A stretch of DNA of 64,000 bases from Actinophytocola oryzae (GTDB taxonomy: Bacteria; Actinomycetota; Actinomycetes; Mycobacteriales; Pseudonocardiaceae): NCBI RefSeq assembly GCF_004364325.1, contig NZ_SOCP01000004.1, positions 248,001-312,000 on the forward strand, in the 5' to 3' direction. A program made the position numbers and the translations under genes. Shown one piece after another: positions 25,852 through 34,161 of the stretch; the first letter of the stretch is position 1; each line of letters begins with the position of its first letter. Under the pieces are notes generated by a model. That model worked only from the letters and a program-made list of their open reading frames with translations, was not told where the DNA came from and did not search any database.

Positions 25852-25868
25852 GCTGTCCAGGCTATGAC

Positions 25869-25884
25869 CTGGAGTGCACTCCAG
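25869..25884 (-). promoter_or_regulatory. MerR-type operator in the LLM gene promoter
   Basis: CTGGAGTGCACTCCAG is a perfect 16-base palindrome. On the minus strand it is flanked by TTGC on the -35 side and CATAG on the -10 side, the long-spacer arrangement used by MerR-family activators. No MerR gene is in the window. Confidence 0.72.
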
Positions 25885-25897
25885 CGCAAGTCGAGGC

Positions 25898-26593
25898 TCA
25901 GGCCCGGTCGACGGGAACCCGCGCCCCGCTGATGGTGGCGGCGTCGTCCCCGGCGAGGAAGAGGATGGTCCTCGCGATGTCCTCCGGCGCCACCCAGTCC
26001 GCCCGGTCGGCGTCGGGCATGCTCGCCCGGTTGGCCGGGGTGTCGATCACCCCGGGGAGCACGGCGTTGACCCGGACCCGGTCCGCCCGGTACTCGGCGT
26101 CCAGCGCGTCGACCAGGGCGAGGACGGCCGCCTTGGCGGCGATGTACCCGGCCGCCCCGGCGAACGGGTGCAGCGCCGCCCGCGACGACAGGCACACGAC
26201 CGACCCGCCACCCGCCTCGACGAGGTGGGGGATGGTCGCCGCGCACACGAGGTAGGTGGGCCGGAGGTTGGTCCGGAACTGGGCCTCGAACTCCTCGACG
26301 GGCGTTTCGTGCACCCGCCCGCCCATCGCGAAGCCGCCGACGAGGTTCACCACCGCCACGAGCGGGGCGCCGGCCTCGCCCGCCGCCACCTCGGCCACCT
26401 CCCCGACCGACACCGGGTCGCCCAGATCGGCCTTGACCGCGACGACACCCGTCGGCTCCTCATTGCGGAAGGGGACCACGGTCCGCCACCCCGCCTCGGC
26501 GAACGCCCGCGTAACCGCCCCACCAAGGCCGCCGGTACCCCCGGTGACCAGCACCGACCGCGTCGCGCCCCCGGGTACCACTGATCCAGTCAT
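25898..26593 (-). CDS. SDR-family oxidoreductase
   Basis: Short-chain dehydrogenase/reductase of 231 residues. The Rossmann motif is VLVTGGTGGLGGAV, the cofactor strand is VVNLVGG, Ser lies in VVCLSSRAAL and the catalytic YIAAK has Tyr and Lys. The C-terminal substrate part is short. The ATG at 26593 is chosen because it gives a normal N-terminus just before the Rossmann motif; an earlier ATG at 26644 lies at the edge of the hairpin repeat array. It is 46 bases upstream of the LLM gene on the same strand. Substrate unknown. Confidence 0.86.
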   Translation of the reverse strand: MTGSVVPGGATRSVLVTGGTGGLGGAVTRAFAEAGWRTVVPFRNEEPTGVVAVKADLGDPVSVGEVAEVAAGEAGAPLVAVVNLVGGFAMGGRVHETPVEEFEAQFRTNLRPTYLVCAATIPHLVEAGGGSVVCLSSRAALHPFAGAAGYIAAKAAVLALVDALDAEYRADRVRVNAVLPGVIDTPANRASMPDADRADWVAPEDIARTILFLAGDDAATISGARVPVDRA

Positions 26594-26640
26594 GGCCACA
26601 GTCTCACGGGTGGCCGCCCCGCCGACCACACGAGCCACCC

Positions 26641-26754
26641 GCACTGAAGGACGCCTTCAGTGCGCCCAGCGTCACGAAGGACGCCTTCGGTACGCCCAGC
26701 GTCACGAAGGACGCCTTCGGTACGCCCAGCGTCACGAAGGACGCCTTCAGTGCA
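26641..26754. repeat. Four-unit 30-bp tandem hairpin repeat
   Basis: Four copies of a unit with exact 30-bp period, each containing GAAGGACGCCTTC followed by a tail like ACGCCCAGCGTC. The first copy is a perfect 10-bp stem, GCACTGAAGG-ACG-CCTTCAGTGC; the others form 6-bp or longer stems with the same ACG loop. The array begins 14 bases past the tyrosine phosphatase stop. Related arrays lie at 40996-41045 and 54131-54186. Confidence 0.9.
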
Positions 26755-26768
26755 TCGGCTGGACACAC

Positions 26769-27539
26769 TCAGGCGTCCAGGAGCTTCGCCTTCAGTCGGT
26801 CCACGTCCGATGTCGTGAAGCCGTGGTCGGCGAGCCAGGCCAGGACGCCGCCGTGTTCCTCGTCGAGGCGGGCCAGGAACCGGGACATGATCTCCGGGCG
26901 GGGGTCGTGCTCGTGGGCGGGGACGTTGTCGATGTCCTTCGCGTACGTCGGGGACGACCGCAGTCGGTCGAGGATCAGCTCGATGCGCTCGCCCGTCGCC
27001 ACGTAGTCGGCGACCACCTCCTCGCGCGGCACACCAACCGCCGTGAGCGCCATGGCAACGACCACCCCCGTGCGGTCCTTCCCCGCCGCACAGTGGACCA
27101 GCGCGGTGCCGGGTGCCTCCGCGACGGCACGCAGCGCCCCCACCACGCTCTCCGGCCGGTCGTCCAGATAGCCGATGTAGAACGCACCCGCCACGTCGTC
27201 CGGGGAGCGTTTGAGGACCCGTTCCCGGTTGACCGCCAGTGCGTCCTTCGCCACGTCCGTCATCGCCCCCACCTCGGGGATCAGCGACAGGTGCAGGTGC
27301 TCGACCGACGTGACAGCCTGGAGCGGCGCGGGCCCCTCCGACCGCACCTCCCCCGAGCTTCGCAGGTCGATGACCGTCGTCACGCCTATCTCCTCGACCA
27401 GACGGGTCACGTCGGCGGGGGAGAGGTCCTGAAGGTTGTCCGAGCGGACGAGGCGACCAGTCCTCGTCACTCCGTCGCCCGCGGGGAGGCCACCGAGGTC
27501 CCGGACGTTGACCGCGTTCTCCAGTTTTATCCAGCGCAC
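26769..27539 (-). CDS. Tyrosine/dual-specificity protein phosphatase
   Basis: Protein of 256 residues of the MptpB/PTP-like family common in actinobacteria. The P-loop is VHCAAGKDRTGVV with nucleophilic Cys and the family variant Lys-Asp-Arg. The N-terminal LENAVNVRDLGGLPAGDGV and LVRSDNLQDLSPADVTRL are the classic opening, and VIDLRSSGEV supplies the acid loop region. It acts on phosphotyrosine, phosphoserine or phosphoinositides in relatives. The GTG at 27539 is chosen since no ATG is in frame near the conserved start. Divergent from the MFS gene; the hairpin array follows it. Confidence 0.9.
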   Translation of the reverse strand: MRWIKLENAVNVRDLGGLPAGDGVTRTGRLVRSDNLQDLSPADVTRLVEEIGVTTVIDLRSSGEVRSEGPAPLQAVTSVEHLHLSLIPEVGAMTDVAKDALAVNRERVLKRSPDDVAGAFYIGYLDDRPESVVGALRAVAEAPGTALVHCAAGKDRTGVVVAMALTAVGVPREEVVADYVATGERIELILDRLRSSPTYAKDIDNVPAHEHDPRPEIMSRFLARLDEEHGGVLAWLADHGFTTSDVDRLKAKLLDA

Positions 27540-27591
27540 CAGGACATAACACCATTGCCGCCCGTGCTGACGGTGTGAGAGGTTGGCCACC

Positions 27592-28779
27592 GTGACGGTC
27601 GTGAGGACGGCTAACGAGGGAGCGGCCCGCCGAGTTCTCATGATCGCCGGGTTCCTGCTGATCGCGGCCAACCTGCGGGTCGCGCTGACCTCCATCGGCC
27701 CGCTGGTCGAGACCATCCGGGGCGACCTCCACCTCACCGCGGGCGAGGCCGGGTTCATCGGCACCCTCCCGCTGCTCACCTTCGCCGCCGTCTCCCCCCA
27801 GGTACCCCGTCTCACCAGGCGTTTCGGCACCGACCAGATGTTGTGGGCCGCGCTCGCCACGCTCGCCGCGGGCATCGTCGCCAGGTCGCTGCCCGTGACC
27901 GGGCTGCTCTGGGTCGGCACGGTCCTGCTCGGCGCCGCCATCGCGGTCGGCAACGTCCTCATGCCGAGCCTCATCAAGCGGGACTTCCCCGACCGCGTGA
28001 GCGCGGTCACAGGCGTCTACACGGCCGTCATCGGCATCATGGCCTCGGTCGCGGCCGGGGTCGCCGTCCCGCTGGCGGGCACGCTGCCCGGCGGCTGGCG
28101 GACCTCGCTCGGCTGCTGGGCCGGGCTGGTGCTCGTCGGGCTCGCCGTGTGGACGCCCCAGATCACCAGGCAGCGCGGCGCGGCCCCGGCGGAACCCACG
28201 AAGACGGCCACGCCGTGGCGGTCGCTGCTCGCCTGGGAGTGCGCCGCGTTCATGGCGCTGTCGGCGTGCGGGTTCTACACCGTCCAGTCCTGGTACTCCT
28301 CGATCCTGCAGAGCCACGGCACGAGCGAGACCACGGCCGGCTGGCTCCTGTTCGCCTACCAGTTCGTCGGCGTGATCATGAGCATCGTGATGCCGTTCGT
28401 GCTCGCACGCCTGCGTGACCAGCGCGGGGTGGCGTTCGTCTCCGCGTTGATCGCCGTGTCCGGGTACCTCGGCCTGCTTTTCCTGCCCGACCTCGCGGTC
28501 CTGTGGGTGCTGCTCACGGGCATCGGCGCGGGCGGGGTGTTCTTCCTCGCCCTCGCGTTCTTCAGCCTGCGTGCCGAGGACCCGCGTTCGTCCGCGGCGC
28601 TGTCCGGCATGGGACAGTCGGTCGGCTACCTCGTCGCGGCGTTCGGGCCGGTGCTCTTCGGCTACCTGCACGACGTCACCGGCGACTGGCGGGTGCCGCT
28701 CGCGGTGCTGGCCGGGCTTACCGGCGTGCACGCGCTCATCGGCCTGCGTGCCGGGCGCGACGCCCACGTGCAGGTCTGA
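27592..28779 (+). CDS. MFS transporter (CynX/NimT type)
   Basis: Twelve-helix major facilitator of 395 residues. The opening helix LMIAGFLLIAANLRVALTSI, PLLTFAAVSPQVPRLTRRFG and the middle block VLMPSLIKRDFPDRVSAVTG are diagnostic of the cyanate/nitroimidazole (CynX/NimT) group. GAGAGG at 27577 sits 9 bases before the GTG at 27592, which is therefore preferred over a TTG three codons earlier. Divergent from the phosphatase gene across about 50 bases. The substrate of this clade is usually a small organic anion or drug; here unknown. Confidence 0.9.
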   Translation: MTVVRTANEGAARRVLMIAGFLLIAANLRVALTSIGPLVETIRGDLHLTAGEAGFIGTLPLLTFAAVSPQVPRLTRRFGTDQMLWAALATLAAGIVARSLPVTGLLWVGTVLLGAAIAVGNVLMPSLIKRDFPDRVSAVTGVYTAVIGIMASVAAGVAVPLAGTLPGGWRTSLGCWAGLVLVGLAVWTPQITRQRGAAPAEPTKTATPWRSLLAWECAAFMALSACGFYTVQSWYSSILQSHGTSETTAGWLLFAYQFVGVIMSIVMPFVLARLRDQRGVAFVSALIAVSGYLGLLFLPDLAVLWVLLTGIGAGGVFFLALAFFSLRAEDPRSSAALSGMGQSVGYLVAAFGPVLFGYLHDVTGDWRVPLAVLAGLTGVHALIGLRAGRDAHVQV

Positions 28780-28791
28780 ACGGAGAACGGG

Positions 28792-29511
28792 ATGCGTCTG
28801 CTGGTGATCGGCGGCTGTGGCCACGTCGGGTCGTTCGTGGTGCCGGTGCTGGCCCGCACGCACGAGCTCCGCGTGCTGGACATGAAGAGCCCGCGCACCC
28901 CGGTGTCCGGAGTGGACTACCACACCGGCGACCTGCACGACGAGGCCCTGGTCGCCTCGCTCGCGTCCGGTGCGGACTCCGTGGTGTTCATGGCGATGGG
29001 CCCCACGGCGGGCTGGGACAGCCCGGAGACGGCCCGCCTGCACTTCGACGTCGCGGTCTCCGGCCTGTACCTGGCGTTGCGCGGCGCGGTGCGGGCGGGG
29101 GTGCGGCACGTGGTCTACACCAGCAGCATGTCGGTCTACCGCTACCCGGACGCCGAGATCTTCACGTTCCCCGACGAGTCGACGCCGCCGGACGCGACCG
29201 ACTTCTACGGCCTGGCAAAGCGGTTGGGCGAGGAGGTCTGCCGCACGGCCACGGTCGAGCACGGCATCGACGCGCTGTGCCTGCGCCTGTGCTTCCCGAT
29301 GCCGGACGAGGAGTGGCCGAGGAACGGCAGGCCGAGGGAGCGCGCGATCAGCACGTCCGGCCGCGACACGGCGTCCGCGATCGACGCGGCGCTGGGCAGG
29401 CGCGGCCACGGCTTCGACGTCTACGCGATCAGCGGTGACGGCACGGGGAAGATGATGAGCCTGGCCAAGGCGGAGCGGGAGCTGGGTTGGTCGCCGCGTG
29501 ACGTGACGTGA
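28792..29511 (+). CDS. NAD-dependent epimerase/dehydratase family protein
   Basis: Extended SDR protein of 239 residues. The NAD motif is LLVIGGCGHVGSFV, acidic DMKS follows the second strand, and the active site has TSSMS with YGLAK (Tyr and Lys). RERAISTSGRDTASAIDAAL and GTGKMMSLAKAERELGW are typical of uronate-dehydrogenase-like members. The ATG follows CGGAGAACGGG, 12 bases after the MFS gene. The next gene overlaps in GTGA, linking this enzyme to a sugar-phosphate-isomerase-like protein and a glutamine-synthetase-like ligase. Confidence 0.86.
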   Translation: MRLLVIGGCGHVGSFVVPVLARTHELRVLDMKSPRTPVSGVDYHTGDLHDEALVASLASGADSVVFMAMGPTAGWDSPETARLHFDVAVSGLYLALRGAVRAGVRHVVYTSSMSVYRYPDAEIFTFPDESTPPDATDFYGLAKRLGEEVCRTATVEHGIDALCLRLCFPMPDEEWPRNGRPRERAISTSGRDTASAIDAALGRRGHGFDVYAISGDGTGKMMSLAKAERELGWSPRDVT

Positions 29512-30254
29512 CCCTGGTGCCCGGCCTGGTGTCGGTGACCTTCCGGCAGCTGGCCGTCCCGGAGATCGTCGCGCTGGCGGTCGGGCACGGGATGCGTGCC
29601 GTCGAGTGGGGCGGCGACGTGCACGTGCCGGCAGGCGATCTGGCCACCGCGCGGGAGGTGGCGAGCCGGTGTGCGGACGCGGGGATCGAGATCGAGGCGT
29701 ACGGCTCCTACTACCGCGCGGCAGGGGACTTCGGGCCCGTGCTCGCGACGGCCGTCGCCCTTGACGCGCCGAGGATCCGGGTGTGGGCGGGAGGACGCGG
29801 CTCCGCGCACGAGACCGAAAGGCGCAGGGTCGTCGAGAACCTCCGCGACGCCGCGGCACAGGCGGAGTCGGCAGGCATCGAGGTCGCCGTCGAGTACCAC
29901 GCGGGCACCCTGACCGACACGCTCGCCTCGGCCGTCGCGCTGTTCGACGAGGTGCCCGCCCTGCGGCCGTACTGGCAGCCGCCCGTCGGGTCGACCCTGG
30001 CCGACGCGCGGGAGGCGCTCGTGCTGCGGCCCGTCGCCGCACACGTCTTCAGCTGGGACGACACCGGCAGGCGACTGCCACTGGCCGCGCGGGCGGACCT
30101 GTGGCGCCCGGTGCTCGCGGAGCTGGCGGCGCTGCCCGGCACCCGGCACGTCCTGCTGGAGTTCGTGCGGGACGACGACCCGACGGCGTTCGCGGAGGAC
30201 GCCGCCGTGTTGCGGGAATGGGTGGCCGGGCCAGTATTGCGGTATGACACCTGA
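29508..30254 (+). CDS. Sugar phosphate isomerase/epimerase family (TIM barrel)
   Basis: Xylose-isomerase-like TIM barrel of 248 residues. GLVSVTFRQLAVPEIVALAV opens the barrel, AVEWGGDVHV gives a first metal-site acid, and VAVEYHAGTLTDT, YWQPPVG and HVLLEFVRDDDP contribute the rest. The start is the GTG overlapping the previous stop, and its end overlaps the next start by 11 bases, so the run of genes is translationally coupled. Family members isomerise or epimerise sugars, inositols or keto-acids; the substrate here is undefined. Confidence 0.84.
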   Translation: MTLVPGLVSVTFRQLAVPEIVALAVGHGMRAVEWGGDVHVPAGDLATAREVASRCADAGIEIEAYGSYYRAAGDFGPVLATAVALDAPRIRVWAGGRGSAHETERRRVVENLRDAAAQAESAGIEVAVEYHAGTLTDTLASAVALFDEVPALRPYWQPPVGSTLADAREALVLRPVAAHVFSWDDTGRRLPLAARADLWRPVLAELAALPGTRHVLLEFVRDDDPTAFAEDAAVLREWVAGPVLRYDT

Positions 30255-31530
30255 AGAGCTGCGGGCCGCCGGGGTGACGCTCGTGGAGCTGTCGTTCGTG
30301 GACAACGCCGGGATCACCCGGGTCAAGTCCGTCCCGCTGGACCGGATGCCCGCCACTCCTGGTGCCTCGCCCTGCTTCGACTCCTTCGGGTCGGACGACG
30401 TCATGGTCGCCGGGCGCTACCTCGGCGGCCCGGACGGGGACCTGCGGCTCGTGCCGGACATGTCGCGGGTCGTCGCGCTGCGGGCGCTGCCGGGATGGGC
30501 GTGGGCGCCCGCCGACAAGCACGACCAGGACGGCACGCCGTTCGTTGCCTGCCAGCGGACGTTCGCGGCCCGTCAGGTCGACGCCCTTGCGGCACACGGA
30601 CTTCACGCGCGTACCGCGTTCGAGCACGAGTGGATTCTCGGCAAGGCGGACCGGCCCGACTTCGTCCCCGCCTTCGACGGCCCCGCGTACGGCCAGATCC
30701 GGCTCGAACAGGTCGCCGGGTACGCCGCCGAGCTGGTGGAAGACCTGCGGGCGCAGGGGATCCCGGTCGAGCAGTTCCACCCCGAGTACGCCGTCGGCCA
30801 GCTGGAGGTGTCCGTCGCGCCGAACGATCCCGTCGGCGCGGCCGACGACGCCGTGCTGGTGCGGCACAGCATCCGCACGCGCAGCCTCGCCCACGGCTGG
30901 CGGGCCACCTTCGCACCGAGCGTCGACCCGGACGGCGCCGGGTCGGGCACGCACCTGCACCTCTCCGTCCACGACGGCGACGGCACCCTGATGTCGGGCG
31001 GCGACGGGCCGTGCGGTCTGCGGGCAGGCGGGGAGTCGTTCGTCGCGGGCATCCTGCGTGAGCTGCCCGCGCTCGTCGCGATCGGCGCCGGGCACCCGGC
31101 GAGCTTCCTGCGCCTGCAGCCGTCGCGGTGGGCGGGGGTGTGGCAGGCGTGGGGACACGAGACGCGGGAGACGGCGGTGAGGCTGATCACCGGACCGTCT
31201 GCCAACGTCGAGGTGAAGTGCTTCGACGGCACGGCGAACCCGTACCTGCTGGTGGGCACGGTGATCGCCGCCGGGCTGGCGGGGATCACCGAGGAGCTGC
31301 GGCTGCCCGCGCCGGTCGAGGGAGACCCGGCCTCGAGGGACGGGACCGTGCCGCGGCTGCCGATGTCGGCCGACGCGGCGGCGGACGCGCTGGAGCGCTC
31401 GGCCGTGCTGGCGGCGGCACTCGGCCCGGAGTTGCACGATGCGATTCTCACTGTGCGTCGTGCGGAGGCGGCGCGCTGTTCGTCGCTCGACCCGATGACG
31501 CTAACCTCAGCCGTTCGCTGGCGCTGGTAG
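30244..31530 (+). CDS. Glutamine synthetase-like ligase (gamma-glutamyl ligase family)
   Basis: Glutamine-synthetase-superfamily enzyme of 428 residues, probably joining glutamate or another acid to an amine using ATP rather than ammonia fixation. The N-terminal LVELSFVDNAGITRVKSVP is the beta-grasp domain. Catalytic blocks include EHEWILG and QFHPEYAVGQLEVSVAPND, the GSGTHLHLSVHDGD loop (metal His) and ANVEVKCFDGTANPYL. The adenylylation tyrosine region of true GlnA is absent. The following gene is an amidohydrolase; in eukaryotic FluG/NodGS proteins these two activities are fused, supporting a joint function. Confidence 0.85.
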   Translation: MTPEELRAAGVTLVELSFVDNAGITRVKSVPLDRMPATPGASPCFDSFGSDDVMVAGRYLGGPDGDLRLVPDMSRVVALRALPGWAWAPADKHDQDGTPFVACQRTFAARQVDALAAHGLHARTAFEHEWILGKADRPDFVPAFDGPAYGQIRLEQVAGYAAELVEDLRAQGIPVEQFHPEYAVGQLEVSVAPNDPVGAADDAVLVRHSIRTRSLAHGWRATFAPSVDPDGAGSGTHLHLSVHDGDGTLMSGGDGPCGLRAGGESFVAGILRELPALVAIGAGHPASFLRLQPSRWAGVWQAWGHETRETAVRLITGPSANVEVKCFDGTANPYLLVGTVIAAGLAGITEELRLPAPVEGDPASRDGTVPRLPMSADAAADALERSAVLAAALGPELHDAILTVRRAEAARCSSLDPMTLTSAVRWRW

Positions 31531-31554
31531 GAAGTTTTCCGCCGGAGGTGAGGA

Positions 31555-32640
31555 TTGGGCGTCGCCGATGCAGTGCCCTTGATCGACCAGCACTGCCACG
31601 GGGTGGCCACCGCTGACGTCGACGTCCGGGAGTGGCTTTCCGAGGCCAAGAGCGCGCGGCGGCACCCGTTCCGGTCGCTGCTGGGCGTGTCGCTGCGGCG
31701 CTGGTGCGCGCCGGTGCTCGGCATGGAGTCGCACGCGCCGGCCGAGGACTACCTGTGGCGGCGGGCCGAACTGGGCTGGCACGAGGCGTCGCGGCGGTTG
31801 CTCGCCGCCGCCGGGGTGAAGCACTGGTTCGTCGACACCGGTTACGCGCCGGGGCCGGTCACCACACCGGGGCTCCTCGCCGAGCTGGGTGGCGGCACGG
31901 GGCACGAGGTGATGCGAATCGAGTCCGTGGCCGAGACGCTCTCGCTCACGGCCGCGTCACCGGAGGCGCTGCTCAACGGGATCCTCACGCAGCTGCACCG
32001 CGCGCCGGTCATCGCGTTCAAGTCGGTCATCGGCTACCGCATGGGGCTGCGCCTGCCCACGGTGCCGCCGGACCGCTCGGCCGTGGTGCAGGCGGCGGGG
32101 AACTGGCTGCGTGTCAAGGAAAGCCGGCTCACCGACCCCGTGCTGCTGACGTGGCTCGTGCACGAGGCCGCGCGGGCGGGTTACGAACGTGGCCTGCCGC
32201 TGCAGTTCCACACCGGCTTCGGCGACTCCGACCTCAGGCTGTCCGAAGTGGACCCGGTGTGCCTCACGGACTTCATCCGTGCCGTGCCGGTGCCGACCGT
32301 GCTGCTGCACTGCTATCCCTTCCACCGCAACGCCGCCTACCTCGCGCACGTGTTCGACCACGTGTACGTCGACCTCGGGCTGACCGTGCCGTTCGTCGGG
32401 CCGAGGGCCGGTGCGGTGCTGGCGGAGGTGCTGGAGTTGGCGCCGTTCGACTCGGTGCTGTACTCCTCCGACGGGAACGTGCTGCCGGAGCTGCACTTCC
32501 TCGGTGCCGCGCTGTGGCGTTCCTACCTCGGCAAGCTCGTCGACTCGTGGCTGGCCGACGACGTGCTCACCCCGGCCGACGCCGAGCGGCTCGTGCTCGG
32601 CATCGGCTACGCCAACGCGGCGCGGCTACATCGCCTGTAG
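31555..32640 (+). CDS. Amidohydrolase family protein (FluG N-domain-like)
   Basis: TIM-barrel metal hydrolase of 361 residues. The metal motif DQHCHGV is at the N-terminus, APVIAFKSVIGYRMGL carries the bridging Lys region, QFHTGFGDSD and LLHCYPFHRNAAYLA provide His ligands and VLYSSDGNVLPEL the catalytic Asp. It starts at TTG with a strong GGAGG 6 bases away, 24 bases after the ligase gene. Together with the glutamine-synthetase-like protein it matches the two halves of FluG. It may hydrolyse an amide made or used by the neighbouring ligase (inference). Confidence 0.84.
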   Translation: MGVADAVPLIDQHCHGVATADVDVREWLSEAKSARRHPFRSLLGVSLRRWCAPVLGMESHAPAEDYLWRRAELGWHEASRRLLAAAGVKHWFVDTGYAPGPVTTPGLLAELGGGTGHEVMRIESVAETLSLTAASPEALLNGILTQLHRAPVIAFKSVIGYRMGLRLPTVPPDRSAVVQAAGNWLRVKESRLTDPVLLTWLVHEAARAGYERGLPLQFHTGFGDSDLRLSEVDPVCLTDFIRAVPVPTVLLHCYPFHRNAAYLAHVFDHVYVDLGLTVPFVGPRAGAVLAEVLELAPFDSVLYSSDGNVLPELHFLGAALWRSYLGKLVDSWLADDVLTPADAERLVLGIGYANAARLHRL

Positions 32641-33522
32641 CTCGGTGGAGTGCCGCGTGACGTAGTCGACGGCGCGGGTGACCACGCCGGAGTCGCGGAG
32701 GATGCGCCAGTGGCCGACGCCTTCGACGGTCACGAGTTCGGTGTCCGGCCAGGTCTCGACAAGGGCGAGGCTGTTGGCGTAGGCGATCTCGCGGTCGGTC
32801 GGGTCGTGCACCGTCAGCAGCGGTGGTGGCGCGATCCTGGTGACCTGCGTCGGTACGTCGAAGTCGGACCACAGGGCGTTCGCCCTGCGTTCCACGCCTT
32901 TCGTCATGCCCGTGCGGATGCGTTCACCGAAGCCGAGCGTCGCGGCGAACAGCTTCGTCAGCTCGGTCGGCTGGACCATCGGCGCCAGGAAGATGAGCCG
33001 GTCGGGACGCAGGCCGCCGCGCAGTGCGTAGAACGTCGCCAGTGCGCCTGCCGAGTGGGCGACGACGGCGTGGGGCTGCCCGTGTTCCTTGACGACGGCG
33101 GTGAGCGCCCTGGTCATCTCGGGGATCGTGGCGCGACGCGGGCCCAGTTCGCCCGGGTCCGACGTGCCGTGGCTGAGACTGTCGAACGCCACGACCTTGT
33201 GCCCGCTCGCGACCAGCGGGTTGACGAAGGAGAGCAGTTGGACGCCCGCGCCGCCCCAGCCGTGGACCAGGTAGACGGTCGGGCCCGTGCCCCACACGGT
33301 GCCCCTGACCTGCCGGCTCCGCACGGTGGCGGTGAACGCGGTACCCGGCGGGAGGTCTCGTCTGGCTCGGCCCCGGTAGCGCGGGACGGTGAGCCACAGG
33401 TCGGCGGCCCAGCGCGCCCCGAGGCCGGGGGCAAGGCGTTCGAGCGTGCCGAAGGCGGCCCGGGTGATAATGAGCCTCGTCGAGTTAATAAGACGAACGA
33501 TCGTGCTTTTTTGAAGTGACAC
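32626..33522 (-). CDS. Alpha/beta hydrolase
   Basis: Serine hydrolase of 298 residues. The oxyanion loop is VYLVHGWGGAGVQL, the nucleophile elbow is AVVAHSAGAL, the acid is in LLTVHDPTDREIAYAN and the His in VEGVGHWRIL. It starts at GTG with GAGGGG upstream. Codons 6-10 overlap a palindromic site repeated in front of the downstream tetR gene, so the TetR protein probably represses it. Its 3' end overlaps the convergent amidohydrolase by 15 bases. An esterase or lipase role is usual; substrate unknown. Confidence 0.9.
   Translation of the reverse strand: MSLQKSTIVRLINSTRLIITRAAFGTLERLAPGLGARWAADLWLTVPRYRGRARRDLPPGTAFTATVRSRQVRGTVWGTGPTVYLVHGWGGAGVQLLSFVNPLVASGHKVVAFDSLSHGTSDPGELGPRRATIPEMTRALTAVVKEHGQPHAVVAHSAGALATFYALRGGLRPDRLIFLAPMVQPTELTKLFAATLGFGERIRTGMTKGVERRANALWSDFDVPTQVTRIAPPPLLTVHDPTDREIAYANSLALVETWPDTELVTVEGVGHWRILRDSGVVTRAVDYVTRHSTELQAM
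33493..33507. promoter_or_regulatory. TetR operator, copy 1 (inside hydrolase 5' end)
   Basis: ACGAACGATCGTGCT contains the dyad ACGA-N-CG-N-TCGT. The same 15 bases, with one change, occur inverted at 34144-34158 before tetR. This copy lies within codons 6-10 of the hydrolase gene, where bound repressor could block elongation. Confidence 0.78.
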
Positions 33523-33546
33523 GTGGACCCCTCGGTGGTTGTCGAC

Positions 33547-34131
33547 CTACTTGACGCGTGCGTTGTCCAGCAGGGCCTCGAAGGCGCTTCTGGCGCGGTC
33601 CGCCGACCGTTCGTCGCGGAGCAGCCTGCTGCTCAGGTGGTGGGACAGCAACACGCCGTCCTCCTCGAAGGCGAACTGCTCGGGTTCGGCGTCCGCCCGG
33701 AAGTGACCCTCCGACAGTCCCGTGCGGAACACCTCGGCGAGGGTGTCGAGCCAGTCCTGCTGGCAGCGGACGAGCTGGTCGCGGACCGGACCGGGCCGGT
33801 CGTCCAGTTCACTCGACGCCGCGACGAACAGGCAGCCGCCCTGCTTGTCCGCCCAGGTCAGCCAGTTCTCGAACAGGGCGCGCACGCGGGGTTCGCCGCG
33901 CGGCGTGGCCAGCGCGGGCGCGACCACCTCGGCGACGAGCCCGGACCTGGCGTGCTCCAGGATCTGGAGCTGCAGCGACTCCTTCGACTTGAAGTGCGCG
34001 TACAGGCCGCTCTTCGACAGCTTCGCGCTGCTCGCGAGCGTGCCGATCGTGATGCCGCCCAGCCCGACGGTCCGGGCCAGGCGGCTCGCGGTGTCCAGAA
34101 TGGCGTCGCGCGTCTCCGCGCCCTTACTCAT
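33547..34131 (-). CDS. TetR/AcrR-family transcriptional regulator
   Basis: Repressor of 194 residues. The N-terminal HTH (about 8-55) reads AILDTASRLARTVGLGGITI, then LASSAKLSKSGLYAHFKSKE, the standard TetR layout. The C-terminal ligand-binding domain has a Cys-containing core GGCLFVAASSELDDRPGPVR, a variant seen in TetR_C_6-like proteins. It lies directly upstream of the alpha/beta hydrolase on the same strand, with a near-identical 15-base dyad before each gene, implying autorepression and control of the hydrolase. Effector unknown. Confidence 0.92.
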   Translation of the reverse strand: MSKGAETRDAILDTASRLARTVGLGGITIGTLASSAKLSKSGLYAHFKSKESLQLQILEHARSGLVAEVVAPALATPRGEPRVRALFENWLTWADKQGGCLFVAASSELDDRPGPVRDQLVRCQQDWLDTLAEVFRTGLSEGHFRADAEPEQFAFEEDGVLLSHHLSSRLLRDERSADRARSAFEALLDNARVK

Positions 34132-34143
34132 GGACGCGAGAGT

Positions 34144-34158
34144 AGCACGACCGTTCGT
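34144..34158. promoter_or_regulatory. TetR operator, copy 2 (before tetR)
   Basis: AGCACGACCGTTCGT, 12 bases from the tetR start codon, is the reverse complement of the site at 33493-33507 with one mismatch. Confidence 0.78.
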
Positions 34159-34161
34159 TTA

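Noticed and set aside
26590..30042. Long minus-strand frame that includes the hairpin repeats as a 10-residue peptide repeat
   Set aside because: It is antisense to several well-supported genes and owes its openness to GC bias and the 30-bp period.
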